This document shows, in pieces, positions 20,779-29,271 of a DNA stretch of 64,000 bases; position 1 is the stretch's first letter; the number at the start of each line of letters is the position of its first letter. The DNA is taken from positions 992,001-1,056,000 of the forward strand of contig NZ_SPNT01000001.1 of the NCBI RefSeq assembly GCF_004959855.1, written 5' to 3'. The DNA is from Nitratireductor sp. XY-223. Lineage in GTDB: Bacteria; Pseudomonadota; Alphaproteobacteria; Rhizobiales; Rhizobiaceae. The translations under genes and the position numbers were made by a program. The notes below the pieces were generated by a model. That model made no database searches. It was given only the letters and a program-made list of their open reading frames with translations, and had not been told where the DNA came from.

Positions 20779-21177
20779 ATGGATGCGAAAAAACCGAGTA
20801 AATCCGGCACGGGCGACGGAACAACAAGCGTAACAGATGAGACCGGCACGGGCGCCGGAACACAAGAGGCAACCGAAAAGACGACCCTGAATACGGCGGC
20901 CGATATCATGCGCGCCGCCACGGCGGCCTTCACGCGCGGCAACCGGGTTGAATCGAAAGAACTCTGCGAGCGCGTCATCGAGGAATTCCCGGATAGTCCG
21001 CAAGCCATTGAAGCGACGGAACTGAAGGCGAAGATCAGTGCTCAGGACGAACCGGGGGCGCTGACGATGATCTTCATCATCATTGCCGGACTCGGTTTCT
21101 GGTTTTTCGTCATCCACGGGTTGGGGCGCTCTTCGACGCCTGGAACGCGCGCACGTTCTGGGGCGACAACTGGCTGA
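20779..21177 (+). CDS. Membrane protein, N-terminal part (probably frameshifted from next ORF)
   Basis: 132 residues. A Thr/Gly-rich start leads into a TPR-like helical pair (about 45-95, AFTRGNRVESKELCERVIEE, then SPQAIEATELKAKI). A transmembrane segment TMIFIIIAGLGFWFFVIHG follows, and the frame then ends in low-quality sequence. The adjacent frame from about 21,115 continues as a plausible membrane protein. That frame has no ATG, GTG or TTG before its next transmembrane segment. Both pieces were therefore probably one ~650-residue protein. Function unknown. An AT-rich gap upstream (20,640-20,710) probably holds the promoter. Confidence 0.65.
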   Translation: MDAKKPSKSGTGDGTTSVTDETGTGAGTQEATEKTTLNTAADIMRAATAAFTRGNRVESKELCERVIEEFPDSPQAIEATELKAKISAQDEPGALTMIFIIIAGLGFWFFVIHGLGRSSTPGTRARSGATTG

Positions 21178-21215
21178 CCGTCATAATCGGCACGGCGGCA
21201 TTTGCCCTTCTGGGC

Positions 21216-22730
21216 GTGGCGGTCAATGCGGCGGAGAAGAAGTTTCCGCAATGGTCGGAGAACACCAGGAATTTCGTGCTGGTTTTCGGCGCGATTCCGC
21301 TGATCATCATCGCGCTCGGCAGCATCACTTTCCTCGACCCGATCAAGCAGAAATATGTCATCGAATCGACGTTCATCACCGTCGTGTGCATTCTTCCGGC
21401 GGCCACCTATTACCTCTTCCTGCGCTCGCGCCGGCTGGGCATTCTCAACGAGTTCATCGGCAATCTGGGCCATTTCTCGCTCTACGAGCCCCGCCTGATC
21501 TATGATCCGGACAGGGAGCAGCAGGAGGAGAACGGCGAGGCTGGACGGGCACTGCGCCACGAATCCAACCGCGAAAGGCAGCTTCGCATCGAGGGCTATC
21601 TGCAGCGCTTCGAGGCGATGTACGGGCAATTGCGCTTTGACGACGGCCGCAATCTGCGCAGTTTCGCGACGTCTCTCATCGAGGCGTCGCAGCCGCGACA
21701 GGCCTCCGACAAGGGCGGAGCCGACAAGCGGACCGGCACCGGGGACGGCGGCATCTTCATGCCGGAAAGCCAGGTGCGGATCGCCGACATCTTCCAGGCC
21801 AACCTCGTCATCCCCATCGGCCTCGTCACCATCCTGTCGGGTGTCGGCTGGATGCTGTCGATCCACCCGGCCTGGGTTCCCGCTGCAACCAGCGGCGCGG
21901 GCGGAACGCCAAACCCCGAAGACTTCCGGCTGACGCTCGAACTGACACCGGTCAATTTCGCCTTCTTCGGCGCCTATTTCTTCGGCATCCAGATGCTTTT
22001 CCGGCGTTTCGTCATCCGCGACCTCAGCCCCAACGCCTTCATGGCTTTCGCCGTGCGCATCGTGCTTTCCGTGATCGCGGTTTGGGTGGCGGCCCTGTGC
22101 CTGCAGATACTGGGATCGTTCGGCAGCGAAACCAACGCATATGCCAATATCGCGACCAATCTCGCGCAGTCGAGCAACCAGTATCAGTGGCCGGCGTTCC
22201 TGCTGGTCCTCGCCTTCGTCATTGGCTTTTTCCCGCAGGTCCTCTGGCAGGTCATCAAGGCGATGTTCACCAAAGCGAAGATCGTCTCCGTCGCTGTGCC
22301 CGAGACAGACCAGGACCAGCCGCTTAGCCAGCTCGACGGCTTGACCATCTGGCACGCGGCGCGGCTGGAGGAGGAGGACGTCGAGAATGTCGGCAACATG
22401 GCGACGGTCGACGTGGTCGACGTCATGCTGCGCACCCAGATCCCGCCGGAAAGGCTGGTCTCATGGGTCGATCAGGCGATCCTGTACAGTGTGCTCGGCA
22501 CCAAACACGGAAAAGCGGACAAGGGTGATACAACAGTCGAAAAACTACGCAAGCTGGGCATACGAAATGCCTCGCAGTATATCGCCAACTACAACGACCT
22601 GGCGGACAAGGGCAAGGCACTCAACGAGACGCTCGGCGGCGACGACAAGACCAATCCGGTCCACACGATCGCCTGCTCGATCAACAAGGAAGCGAATTTC
22701 CGGCTGATCAGGGCTTGGCGGGGTGTGTGA
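21216..22730 (+). CDS. Membrane protein, C-terminal part (probably frameshifted from previous ORF)
   Basis: 504 residues from a GTG (MAVNAAEKKFPQ), but hydrophobic coding sequence of the same frame (TVIIGTAAFALLG) lies just before it, so this GTG is probably internal. There are two transmembrane segments near the start, a charged region around 90-190, four or more hydrophobic segments between about 200 and 370, and a soluble C-terminal domain with LRKLGIRNASQYIANYNDLA. I do not recognise the family. Joining it to the upstream ORF requires one extra base near 21,115-21,125. It could be a sequencing error, a recent mutation or an inactive gene. Confidence 0.65.
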   Translation: MAVNAAEKKFPQWSENTRNFVLVFGAIPLIIIALGSITFLDPIKQKYVIESTFITVVCILPAATYYLFLRSRRLGILNEFIGNLGHFSLYEPRLIYDPDREQQEENGEAGRALRHESNRERQLRIEGYLQRFEAMYGQLRFDDGRNLRSFATSLIEASQPRQASDKGGADKRTGTGDGGIFMPESQVRIADIFQANLVIPIGLVTILSGVGWMLSIHPAWVPAATSGAGGTPNPEDFRLTLELTPVNFAFFGAYFFGIQMLFRRFVIRDLSPNAFMAFAVRIVLSVIAVWVAALCLQILGSFGSETNAYANIATNLAQSSNQYQWPAFLLVLAFVIGFFPQVLWQVIKAMFTKAKIVSVAVPETDQDQPLSQLDGLTIWHAARLEEEDVENVGNMATVDVVDVMLRTQIPPERLVSWVDQAILYSVLGTKHGKADKGDTTVEKLRKLGIRNASQYIANYNDLADKGKALNETLGGDDKTNPVHTIACSINKEANFRLIRAWRGV

Positions 22731-22739
22731 CAGGACGTA

Positions 22740-23951
22740 TCAGCCCAGCACCCGGTCCAGGTCCGCGATCAAGTCCTCGGCGTCCTCGAGGCCGACCGAC
22801 AGGCGGAAGATGCCGTCGCCGGCATAGTCGCGGTAGCGCGCGAACTGTTTTCCCGACAGCCGGAAGGACGTTTCCATCATGCCGTCAGTCGGCAGCCACC
22901 AGATGAGCGAGCGGTGATGGCCGAGCGAGACGGCGTGGTGGATCACCTGCAACTCATTGGCCATGCGCGCGGCGAGCGCGTCGCCGGCTTTCGCATCGCC
23001 GACCTGGAAGGCCATCATGGCGGAGAAATTGTTCATCTGGCGCACCGCGAGCTCATGCTGCGGATGGCTGGCAAGGCCCGGATAGAGGACACGCTTCACC
23101 TTCGGGTGATCCTCAAGCCAAGCCGCAACCGCCATGGCGCCTTCCTGATGGGCGCGCATGCGCAGCGGTAATGTCGAGGTGCCGCGGGCGATCAGCCAGG
23201 CATTGAAGGGCGACAGGATGCCGCCATGGTGGATGGCGGCCTCGACGGTCAGCGCCTTGATGTCCTCGGCGCGCCCGCAGACGGCGCCGCCGATGGCGTC
23301 TCCGTGGCCGCCTATATATTTGGTGATCGAATGCATCACATAGTCGACGCCGAGCTCGGCTGACCGCTGACCGATGGGCGAGGCGAACGTGGCATCGCAG
23401 GAGTGCTTCGCGTTCGCGTCGCGGGCAATCCGGGAGATCGCCGCCAGGTCGGTCAGCCGCATGATCGGATTGGCCGGGGTCTCGGTATGGATCAACCGCG
23501 TGTTCGGCCGAACGGCCCCGGCGACCGCGTCGAGATCGGTCATGTCGATCAGCGAAACGGCAATGCCGAGCCGCGGAAGCGTGTCCCGTGCGAGTTCGGC
23601 GACGCCTGCATAGGAGACATCCGAGACGATGACATGGTCGCCGGCCGAAAGAACGGTGAGGAATATGGCGCTGGCCGCGGCCATGCCCGAGGCGAGGCAC
23701 AGGCACGCCTCGGTTCCCTCGAGCGCCGCGATCTTGTCCTCGAGGGAACGCACCGACGGGTTCGCCCAGCGCCCGTAGATGAAGGGGCTGTCGTCGGTCA
23801 GATCATGCGCGGAAAAGCCGGCCACCTCGTCGGCAACATAGGTCGACGACATGACAATGTTGGGCGCCGAGGCGCCGGTCGCCGGATCCGGGCCTTCCCC
23901 GGCGTGGATCGCGGTTGTCGAAAGGCCCTTATAGGCATTGGATTTCGCCAT
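22740..23951 (-). CDS. Cystathionine gamma-synthase/lyase-family PLP enzyme
   Basis: A 403-residue Cys/Met-metabolism PLP enzyme. The pyridoxal lysine is in MHSITKYIGGHGD. The N-terminal TTAIHAGEGPDPATGA, YGRWANPSVRSLEDKIAALEG and LCLASGMAAASA match the family. The late FRLSVGLEDAEDLIADL is the C-terminal signature. Cystathionine gamma-synthase, cystathionine lyase, methionine gamma-lyase and O-acetylhomoserine sulfhydrylase cannot be separated by eye. The start MAKSNAYKG was chosen because a GGAGACGAC-like site precedes it and upstream residues are not family-like. Confidence 0.9.
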   Translation of the reverse strand: MAKSNAYKGLSTTAIHAGEGPDPATGASAPNIVMSSTYVADEVAGFSAHDLTDDSPFIYGRWANPSVRSLEDKIAALEGTEACLCLASGMAAASAIFLTVLSAGDHVIVSDVSYAGVAELARDTLPRLGIAVSLIDMTDLDAVAGAVRPNTRLIHTETPANPIMRLTDLAAISRIARDANAKHSCDATFASPIGQRSAELGVDYVMHSITKYIGGHGDAIGGAVCGRAEDIKALTVEAAIHHGGILSPFNAWLIARGTSTLPLRMRAHQEGAMAVAAWLEDHPKVKRVLYPGLASHPQHELAVRQMNNFSAMMAFQVGDAKAGDALAARMANELQVIHHAVSLGHHRSLIWWLPTDGMMETSFRLSGKQFARYRDYAGDGIFRLSVGLEDAEDLIADLDRVLG

Positions 23952-24063
23952 TGTCGTCTCCTGATGCGTTCTGCCCGCATTAGCACGGAATCGGGGCCGG
24001 ACACCGCCTGTGCGCGGCACACGGGCGGCGCATTGACGCGATTTACCGGTGAACCAGTCCGAT

Positions 24064-24522
24064 CTAGTCCGACTGCGGGTGTCCGCTGTCCATGTCGACG
24101 AGGGCGCCGGGCTTCGACAGCGCGTCCTTGATGTCTTCGGGAATCGGGATCGACTTGATGTTGCCGTCTTCTTGGATCTGGGCGTGAATGCGGATGGCGC
24201 GGCCCATTGTGATCAGGTCGCCGGATGAGGAATGCTCGGCCCGGCAATCCCAGTGCAAGGTCGAGCGTGTCATCTTGGAAAGCTGGATGACGGTGCGGAC
24301 GCGGTCGCCATAGGCCGCCGGGCCGATGAACTTGAAGTGCACGTCGCCCATGACGAAGGCGCTGCGGTTTTCGGCGATCATCCTGTTCGTCGGGAAGCCG
24401 ATGGCGCGCAGGAGTTCGTGCTCCGTGTCGTTGAACCAGGCCAGCATGAGCGGGAAGTAGACCAGGCCGAACGGGTCCGATTCACCCCAGTTCACCGTTA
24501 GTTCGCGAGAATACATGATCAT
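24064..24522 (-). CDS. YbgC/4HBT-type acyl-CoA thioesterase
   Basis: A 152-residue single-hotdog thioesterase. The VNWGESDPFGLVYFPLMLAWF segment is the 4HBT signature, with the catalytic acid region at ESDPFG. VHFKFIGPAAYGDRVRTVI supplies the next strands. It probably hydrolyses short or aromatic acyl-CoA; the substrate is unknown. Start ATG at 24522 (MIMYSREL); the ATG two codons later is equally possible, and the ribosome site is weak. Confidence 0.85.
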   Translation of the reverse strand: MIMYSRELTVNWGESDPFGLVYFPLMLAWFNDTEHELLRAIGFPTNRMIAENRSAFVMGDVHFKFIGPAAYGDRVRTVIQLSKMTRSTLHWDCRAEHSSSGDLITMGRAIRIHAQIQEDGNIKSIPIPEDIKDALSKPGALVDMDSGHPQSD

Positions 24523-24628
24523 ATGGGAACCCCCGGCATTTGATCGACTGCGCCACACTAATCCGATTGCCGGCAAAATGGAAAGCGCCACAGGCGCGGC
24601 GCACAAACCGCGGTGGGCGTGGTCCGGG

Positions 24629-24657
24629 TGGACCAGCGGCGGGAATCCGCGTATAAG
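24629..24657 (+). promoter_or_regulatory. Putative sigma-70 promoter of the small transcript
   Basis: TGGACC (24629-24634), a 17-base spacer, then TATAAG (24652-24657). The match is 4/6 to the -35 and 5/6 to the -10 consensus. It is correctly placed to start transcription near 24,664, ahead of the 25-codon ORF and its terminator. Confidence 0.45.
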
Positions 24658-24693
24658 GCCGTCAGGTTCAATTCAACGGAAGGAGGTGGTCCA

Positions 24694-24771
24694 ATGTCTA
24701 GCGTTTTAACGTGTCGCGTTGGGACAGTGTTTATGGGTACTGCGAAGGAGCAGCCTCCTAGCACAGCCTGA
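24694..24771 (+). CDS. 25-residue small ORF with ideal ribosome-binding site
   Basis: ATG at 24694 is preceded by AAGGAGGTGG with seven bases between AGGAGG and the start, the strongest ribosome site noticed in the window. The peptide starts MSSVLTCRVGTVFMGTAKE and ends STA. CCTCCT inside the ORF (24754-24759) is complementary to its own AGGAGG (24681-24686), so initiation could be self-regulated. It lies wholly inside the candidate small RNA. No function is known to me. Confidence 0.5.
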   Translation: MSSVLTCRVGTVFMGTAKEQPPSTA

Positions 24772-24830
24772 AAACCGGATACGGGTCACCTGGTGACCGC
24801 GTTCGGTCCCTTCCGAACACGAAAAATGCG

Positions 24831-24856
24831 GGGCCACCCTTTCGGGTGGCCCTTTT
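24831..24856 (+). terminator. Intrinsic terminator of the small transcript
   Basis: Perfect 9-base stem GGGCCACCC/GGGTGGCCC with a TTTC loop, followed directly by TTTT. Confidence 0.85.
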
Positions 24857-24871
24857 CGTTTGCGGCACCGG

Positions 24872-25315
24872 CTACTTCCAGACCATTCGAACGTCCGGCA
24901 TCCGCTCCTCGTTTCCCGATCCGTCGGTGAATTCCACTTCCTCGAAACCGAACTTCGCATAGAATTTGCGGGCCGCCCGGTTGTTCTGGAACGTCCAGAG
25001 CTGCAGCGACGATGCATCGCGCATCGCGTGCTGAATCAATCGCGTGCCGATTTCCCGGCGCCAATACGCCGGCGCCACGTATAGATGATGGATCCAGCCG
25101 TCGTTGACGGCAATAAAGCCGGCAGGCGCGCCGTCGAATTCGGCCACGCTGACCGCCTGGCCGGGCAGGACGTTGTGCGCAAAGAACCGGAAATCCTCCT
25201 CCGGCGAATGCAGATCGGGAAGCCACGGCATGGCAGCCGACCGGGCGGACCTGTGGATGCGCGCGATTTCCTCTGCATCCGACGGCGTCGCGGGTCTGAT
25301 GATGAGGCGGCTCAT
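24872..25315 (-). CDS. GNAT-family N-acetyltransferase
   Basis: A 147-residue acetyltransferase (Acetyltransf_1 type). It opens with IIRPATPSDAEEIARIHR. The central GFIAVNDGWIHHLYVAPAYW and the REIGTRLIQHAM segment form the acetyl-CoA pocket. QNNRAARKFYAKFGFEEVE is the C-terminal signature. The start MSRLIIRPA at 25315 overlaps the upstream aminopeptidase-like gene's stop by four bases, so the two are translationally coupled. Acceptor unknown. Confidence 0.9.
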   Translation of the reverse strand: MSRLIIRPATPSDAEEIARIHRSARSAAMPWLPDLHSPEEDFRFFAHNVLPGQAVSVAEFDGAPAGFIAVNDGWIHHLYVAPAYWRREIGTRLIQHAMRDASSLQLWTFQNNRAARKFYAKFGFEEVEFTDGSGNEERMPDVRMVWK

Positions 25316-26373
25316 CTCTCGCAGCGCGTCGCGCGTTCCAGCGCCTGGACGCGGCGGTCGCTTCCAAGCCGGGCGATGCGTTCGACGGCGCCGTAGTAGC
25401 GCTGGTAGTCGCCATCGCACAGTTCGAGAAGGCGCGAGAACGCGGGCTCCAGCTCGTTGTAGACCGCGATGGTCGCGAGCTTCGCGTTGTTTATCGGATC
25501 GTTGAACCAGGCGTCGTAGCCGTTGTAGCCGCCCCACTTGCGTGCCTTCAAGCGCCGGTAGCGGGCACGCAGCCGCTCGATGGCGGCGGCTTTTCGGGCG
25601 CGCTTGTCCGCGTCGGAGCCGCCGCCCGTGTAGATGCGGTGGAGTTCCTCACGGGTTTCCGCGATCAGCGCCTGGAAATCCGCATTGCGTTGTTGGCTCA
25701 GGCGATAACGCCTGAGCGCGGCCGTATCGCCCTTGTGCTCAAGCCACAGGACCGTGCCGCTGTCTTCTACGGAAACGGCAAACGCCTCGTTGAAGGCGCT
25801 GTCTCCCTGCACGTAGACGACCTGGTGGGAAAGCTCGTGGAAAATGACGCTGGCGAGGTAGGTCTCGCCGCGCAGAAACATGGTGTTCAATAGCGGATCG
25901 CTGGTCCATCCGAGCGTTGAATAGGCCGGGATGCCGGCGACATAGACGTCGTCGCCCTGGTCGGCCAGTCCCTGCGCGTATTCGAACGCCTCTTCCCTCG
26001 AAAAATAACCGCGATAGGGCACGCATCCGACGACCGGAAAACACCAGGTGCGCACCTCGAGCGACAGTTCCGGGGTCGCGAACACGGCCCAGGTGACATA
26101 TTCGCGCCCGGTATCGACATAGGACCGGTAGCTCCTGTTGTCGGGAAGGGCCAGGCGCTCTGAGGCGAAGGCGCGGATGGCGCGGGCTTCGCCGAGCTGG
26201 GCCCTGAGGTCCGGCCCGCTCTCCGGATCGTCAATCAGGCGATCGACCGGCCGGCCGGCATTGACGAGGCTCAGATGACCGCCCAGCGACTGGGAATAGT
26301 AGGAGATGCTCTCGCAGCCTGCGAGCGCGAAGAGCAGAACGGCCGTCAAAAACACGCGGATCGTGGGCGACAT
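25312..26373 (-). CDS. Putative lipoprotein aminopeptidase (HExxH metalloprotease)
   Basis: A 353-residue lipoprotein: signal peptide with lipobox LAGC (about 17-20). The zinc-protease motif is VIFHELSHQVVY near residue 180, and FNEAFAVSVEDSG supplies a likely third ligand further on. The YYSQSLGGHLSLVNAGRPVD segment after the lipobox and the ISYYSQ start match the 'Aminopep' family (Pfam PF10023) as I recall it. It is presumably anchored in the outer membrane facing the periplasm. Followed with ATGA overlap by the GNAT gene. Confidence 0.88.
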   Translation of the reverse strand: MSPTIRVFLTAVLLFALAGCESISYYSQSLGGHLSLVNAGRPVDRLIDDPESGPDLRAQLGEARAIRAFASERLALPDNRSYRSYVDTGREYVTWAVFATPELSLEVRTWCFPVVGCVPYRGYFSREEAFEYAQGLADQGDDVYVAGIPAYSTLGWTSDPLLNTMFLRGETYLASVIFHELSHQVVYVQGDSAFNEAFAVSVEDSGTVLWLEHKGDTAALRRYRLSQQRNADFQALIAETREELHRIYTGGGSDADKRARKAAAIERLRARYRRLKARKWGGYNGYDAWFNDPINNAKLATIAVYNELEPAFSRLLELCDGDYQRYYGAVERIARLGSDRRVQALERATRCER

Positions 26374-26593
26374 GGCGGCGACATTAGCACGGACGCTTTT
26401 TCATGGAAGCCATGATCGGTCCACCAGGCCAGTGTTTTCCAGGCCGGCTTACCGCGTGCTAAGGTTCGTGGAACCGCAAGCCATGCCCCAGGCCAGGTGC
26501 TGGCGGGCGAATAACGGCCGTCGGCATCCGTTACGTGCCGAAAAACAAGAAGCCGGCTTCTCAATCCGTGGAACAGGACGGGATGCGCGAACC

Positions 26594-26863
26594 ATGCCGG
26601 AAATGCTGAACTTGATCGGGGCGCTCTACGTTTGCAACCTGCTGGCGGAGCAGGGGCCGCTGACGCGTCAGCAGATTACCGAGTGCGGGCAGTATCAGGA
26701 GGCCGTGAAAATGCGGTTTCTGACGTCAAACGAAATCGAAGACATGCGGGGGCGGCCCCTGGCGGAACGCTACATGATTTCCCTAAAGGGTTACGAGCGC
26801 TTCAAGGCGTGGGAAATGGCGAACCCCGATATCGTCGAGCGGCTTCGCGGCGTCGTGCGGTAA
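26594..26863 (+). CDS. Small conserved-looking protein, function unknown
   Basis: An 89-residue soluble protein, MPEMLNLIGALYVCNLLAEQ then a charged helical region with KMRFLTSNEIEDMRGRPLAE and SLKGYERFKAWEM. No signal peptide; mainly helical by composition. The C-terminal LKGYERFKAWE resembles a winged-helix end, but this is only an impression. The upstream part of the same frame lacks coding character, and the ATG at 26594 gives the first sensible N-terminus. It is flanked by minus-strand genes on both sides. Confidence 0.55.
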   Translation: MPEMLNLIGALYVCNLLAEQGPLTRQQITECGQYQEAVKMRFLTSNEIEDMRGRPLAERYMISLKGYERFKAWEMANPDIVERLRGVVR

Positions 26864-26884
26864 CCGTCGTGACTTCCGGCTGGG

Positions 26885-27253
26885 TCAATCCTTCCAGACC
26901 TTGTAGCCGAATCCGGTCCTGTATTCCCCCGGCGCCGTCCGATACCAGTGGAAACAGTCTTCCCGTCCGGCGCGAAAGGAACTTCCGAGAACAGTGCACA
27001 TCTGGTCGCCGTCCATCCTCCAGGTGCCACCGTATGCTCTGCCGGCTGCGCTGTAGTTCATGACGCCGTTGGATTTGTATTTCAGCCTGCCGGAATAGGC
27101 GCCCGCAAAGTACGAGAACTCCGTACCGATAATTTCCGACCTGATTTGCCGTGCCGAAAGTGTCTCGCCCTTTGGTCCGGTCGTTGTGCATCCGGTAATG
27201 GCGGTCGTTGCGATCATGGCAATGCCGATCGCTGTGGCGCTCATTTTGTCCAT
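26885..27253 (-). CDS. Small lipoprotein, function unknown
   Basis: A 122-residue protein with a lipoprotein signal (IGIAMIATTAITGC, lipidated Cys near 22). A domain of about 80 residues follows with SYFAGAYSGRLKYKSNG, GGTWRMDGDQMC and EYRTGFGYKVW. The pattern of Gly/Tyr/Trp resembles small periplasmic beta-rich lipoproteins, but the family is not recognised. The ATG at 27253 follows AAGGGGGAAC. Upstream of it the gap to 27,445 is AT-rich; no second gene is evident there. Confidence 0.72.
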   Translation of the reverse strand: MDKMSATAIGIAMIATTAITGCTTTGPKGETLSARQIRSEIIGTEFSYFAGAYSGRLKYKSNGVMNYSAAGRAYGGTWRMDGDQMCTVLGSSFRAGREDCFHWYRTAPGEYRTGFGYKVWKD

Positions 27254-27445
27254 GAGTTCCCCCTTAGGCCGTGCAGGAGCCCATTTGCCAAGCCATCCGA
27301 CCTGGCGGCTCGCTGCATCTGGTTTGCAGTAATAACTGCTTGCCGACAGGTAACAGTGAATTTTTAAGTTGTGCAACCGGTGTTTGTATTATTGCAAATT
27401 AACGTAAACAGAGGTTGCTGCAGTACAGTCCGAGATTAGTCCGGT

Positions 27446-28852
27446 TCAAGCCAGATGCCGGACGGCGTTGGCGTAATAGGCAACCAGCGGGGCGTCGCCG
27501 GGTGCGATGTGCAGCATGCCGTCGGCATCCTCGGTGACGATCCGGCGCAGGGTGAGCATGCGCAGGCCGACGGAAACCTCGTAATCCCGATCGTCATGGG
27601 CAATGTGCACATGGGCACCGGCCTCGATCAGCCGGTCGATCAATGCGTCGACACGCGCCTTCAGAGCCAGCCGGTCCAGCTTTTCACCGCCGGCCTCATC
27701 GAGCGCCAGCGCAACCAGCGAGACGGGCAGGGCGGGAATCAGCTTGCCGACATCCGCCATCAGCAATTCGCCGAGTTCCAGCGTCAGTGCCGCGTGCTCC
27801 GCTTCGTCGAGCGCCGCCCAGTGGGTCACATCCCTTTCTTTGAGGAAAGCCGTCAGCGAGACGGGCCGGCCGAAGGAGACGCTGGCATAGCCGAAGCGGT
27901 GCCAGCGGCCGGCGAGGCGCAGGCGCAGGTTCTTCCAGAGAAAAGCCAGCGTCGTTGCCGTCTTCTGCCTGGTGGTGCGCGGAGCGCTGCCGTCGTCCGC
28001 GGCCATCAGCGAGCGGTCCTCCAGAACGCGATCGTAGTTGAGTCCGACCGGGATGAAGACGGTGTCGTACGGGGCATTTTCCCTGGCCGACAATATGTAG
28101 GACAGGAGCCCGAGCTTGACCGGCCGCAGCTTGCCGTCACGCGACAGGCCGCCCTCGGGGAAGATTGCCTGGGTGACGCCCGATTCCGTCGCCATGCGCA
28201 CATAGCTTGCCAGCACGCGCCGGTAGAGCCGGTTGCGGGCGTTGCGGCGGATGAAATAGGCGCCGGTCGCGCGGATCAGCGTCTGCAGCACCGGCAGTCG
28301 CGCCCACTCGCCCACCGCGTAGGACAGCGCGGACGTGGCCGAGGCGAGGTAGGTGACAAGCACATAATCCATATTGGAGCGGTGGTTCATGACGAAGACG
28401 ACCGAGGCGTCGGCGGGGACCGCGGACAATGCCTCGGAATCGGAATAGCCAAGGCGGACCCGGTAGAGCGCGGTCGATAGCCAGCGGGCAAGGCGGGTGC
28501 CGATGCGGAAATAGACATAGGCGTTGAAGGCCGGCACGATCTCGCGGGCATAGCGCTCGGCGGTGTCGATGGCGACTTCGACCGGCATGCCTTCCTCGCG
28601 CGCATATTCCTCGGCGGCGGCGAGCACATCCGGATCATGCGCGACGCGGTCGACGACGATGCTCCGGCCGGTGGTGCGGAACGGCCTGATCTTCAGCTTC
28701 AGGCGCGTGTTGAGCTCGTCGATTGCGCGGTTGGCGCGCCGGTGCAGATACCAGCGCACCGACGGTGTCAGCAGCCGGTCGACCAGTCCGACCAGCGCCA
28801 GAACCCCGGCAAGCACCACGAGCCACAGCGGCAGTTCAACGGATTCCCCCAT
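27446..28852 (-). CDS. GPAT-like 1-acyl-glycerol-phosphate acyltransferase
   Basis: A 468-residue membrane-anchored acyltransferase. An N-terminal transmembrane helix (LPLWLVVLAGVLALVGLVDR) precedes the PlsB/PlsC domain. The catalytic HX4D is NHRSNMDYVLV near residue 165, and AIFPEGGLSRDGKLRP is the glycerol-phosphate-binding motif. The long C-terminal part is as in PlsB-type enzymes. It likely works in phospholipid or ornithine-lipid synthesis. The start (28852 or 28861) lacks a good ribosome site. Its 5' 85 codons-and-leader region recur as a partial copy at 29,187-29,310. Confidence 0.85.
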   Translation of the reverse strand: MGESVELPLWLVVLAGVLALVGLVDRLLTPSVRWYLHRRANRAIDELNTRLKLKIRPFRTTGRSIVVDRVAHDPDVLAAAEEYAREEGMPVEVAIDTAERYAREIVPAFNAYVYFRIGTRLARWLSTALYRVRLGYSDSEALSAVPADASVVFVMNHRSNMDYVLVTYLASATSALSYAVGEWARLPVLQTLIRATGAYFIRRNARNRLYRRVLASYVRMATESGVTQAIFPEGGLSRDGKLRPVKLGLLSYILSARENAPYDTVFIPVGLNYDRVLEDRSLMAADDGSAPRTTRQKTATTLAFLWKNLRLRLAGRWHRFGYASVSFGRPVSLTAFLKERDVTHWAALDEAEHAALTLELGELLMADVGKLIPALPVSLVALALDEAGGEKLDRLALKARVDALIDRLIEAGAHVHIAHDDRDYEVSVGLRMLTLRRIVTEDADGMLHIAPGDAPLVAYYANAVRHLA

Positions 28853-28891
28853 GGGGCGCATATTCGGCTGGCGGCGCGCGTTTGGCAACGG
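28768..28891. repeat. Direct repeat A, copy 1 (5' end of acyltransferase gene)
   Basis: About 124 bases covering the first ~28 codons of the acyltransferase gene and its leader. They recur in the same orientation at 29,187-29,310 with few substitutions over the coding part and more divergence near the far end. The copies are offset by 419 bases. Confidence 0.85.
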
Positions 28892-28929
28892 CGTGTGTTG
28901 TTGGAGCGGCAGCTATTACGCATATCCGA

Positions 28930-29160
28930 CTACATGGGGTCGCTTGGCCCGATGCACCGCACCACAAAGAAAATGATTATCAAAGCAATGATCAGCGGTG
29001 AAAGGAACCGCACGACAGCGAACTGTGCTCTAACCATGTCAGCGAATTTCCGAATTTCTCTGTTAAGAAAATTCCCTTTAGCTTTTGATTTAATTAAATA
29101 TTTTTCGGCGACCAATACGGCAGCGATGAGGCAGATGACAACTAATATGCTCTGCAACAT
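28930..29160 (-). CDS. Small two-helix membrane protein
   Basis: A 76-residue protein with an N-terminal transmembrane segment (ILVVICLIAAVLVAEKYLI), a basic middle (KSKAKGNFLNREIRKF) and a second hydrophobic segment (LSPLIIALIIIFFVVRCI). AT-rich compared with neighbours. It fills the space between the two copies of direct repeat A. No family recognised; the membrane topology makes a real gene likely. Confidence 0.55.
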   Translation of the reverse strand: MLQSILVVICLIAAVLVAEKYLIKSKAKGNFLNREIRKFADMVRAQFAVVRFLSPLIIALIIIFFVVRCIGPSDPM

Positions 29161-29169
29161 CCTTCGATC

Positions 29170-29271
29170 TCACATTTTGGTTGTGATCAGCAGCCGGTCG
29201 ACCAGACCGACCAGCGCCAGAACCCCGGCAAGCATCACGAGCCATAGCGGCAGTTCAACGGATTCCCCCAT
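29170..29271 (-). pseudogene. Truncated copy of acyltransferase N-terminus
   Basis: Encodes MGESVELPLWLVMLAGVL and continues to VDRLL, nearly identical to the acyltransferase membrane anchor, then breaks into ITTKM and stops. It could still make a 33-residue membrane peptide, but it most simply is a recombination remnant. Confidence 0.7.

Larger units (their letters stand above)
24664..24856 (+). ncRNA. Candidate structured small RNA / short mRNA
   Basis: Bounded by a plausible promoter and a strong terminator, about 190 bases. In order it contains a near-perfect Shine-Dalgarno with a 25-codon ORF, a small hairpin AGGAG/CTCCT (24746-24759), a hairpin GGTCACC/GGTGACC (from 24784), a hairpin GTTCGG/CCGAAC (24801-24818), and the terminator stem. 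No gene follows on this strand, so the transcript is autonomous. I could not match it to a named rhizobial sRNA family from memory; it may be a dual-function RNA. Confidence 0.5.

Noticed and set aside
21100-21130. Programmed frameshift in the split membrane protein gene
   Set aside because: There is no slippery heptamer in the correct frame and no clear downstream structure; a mutation or sequencing error is simpler.
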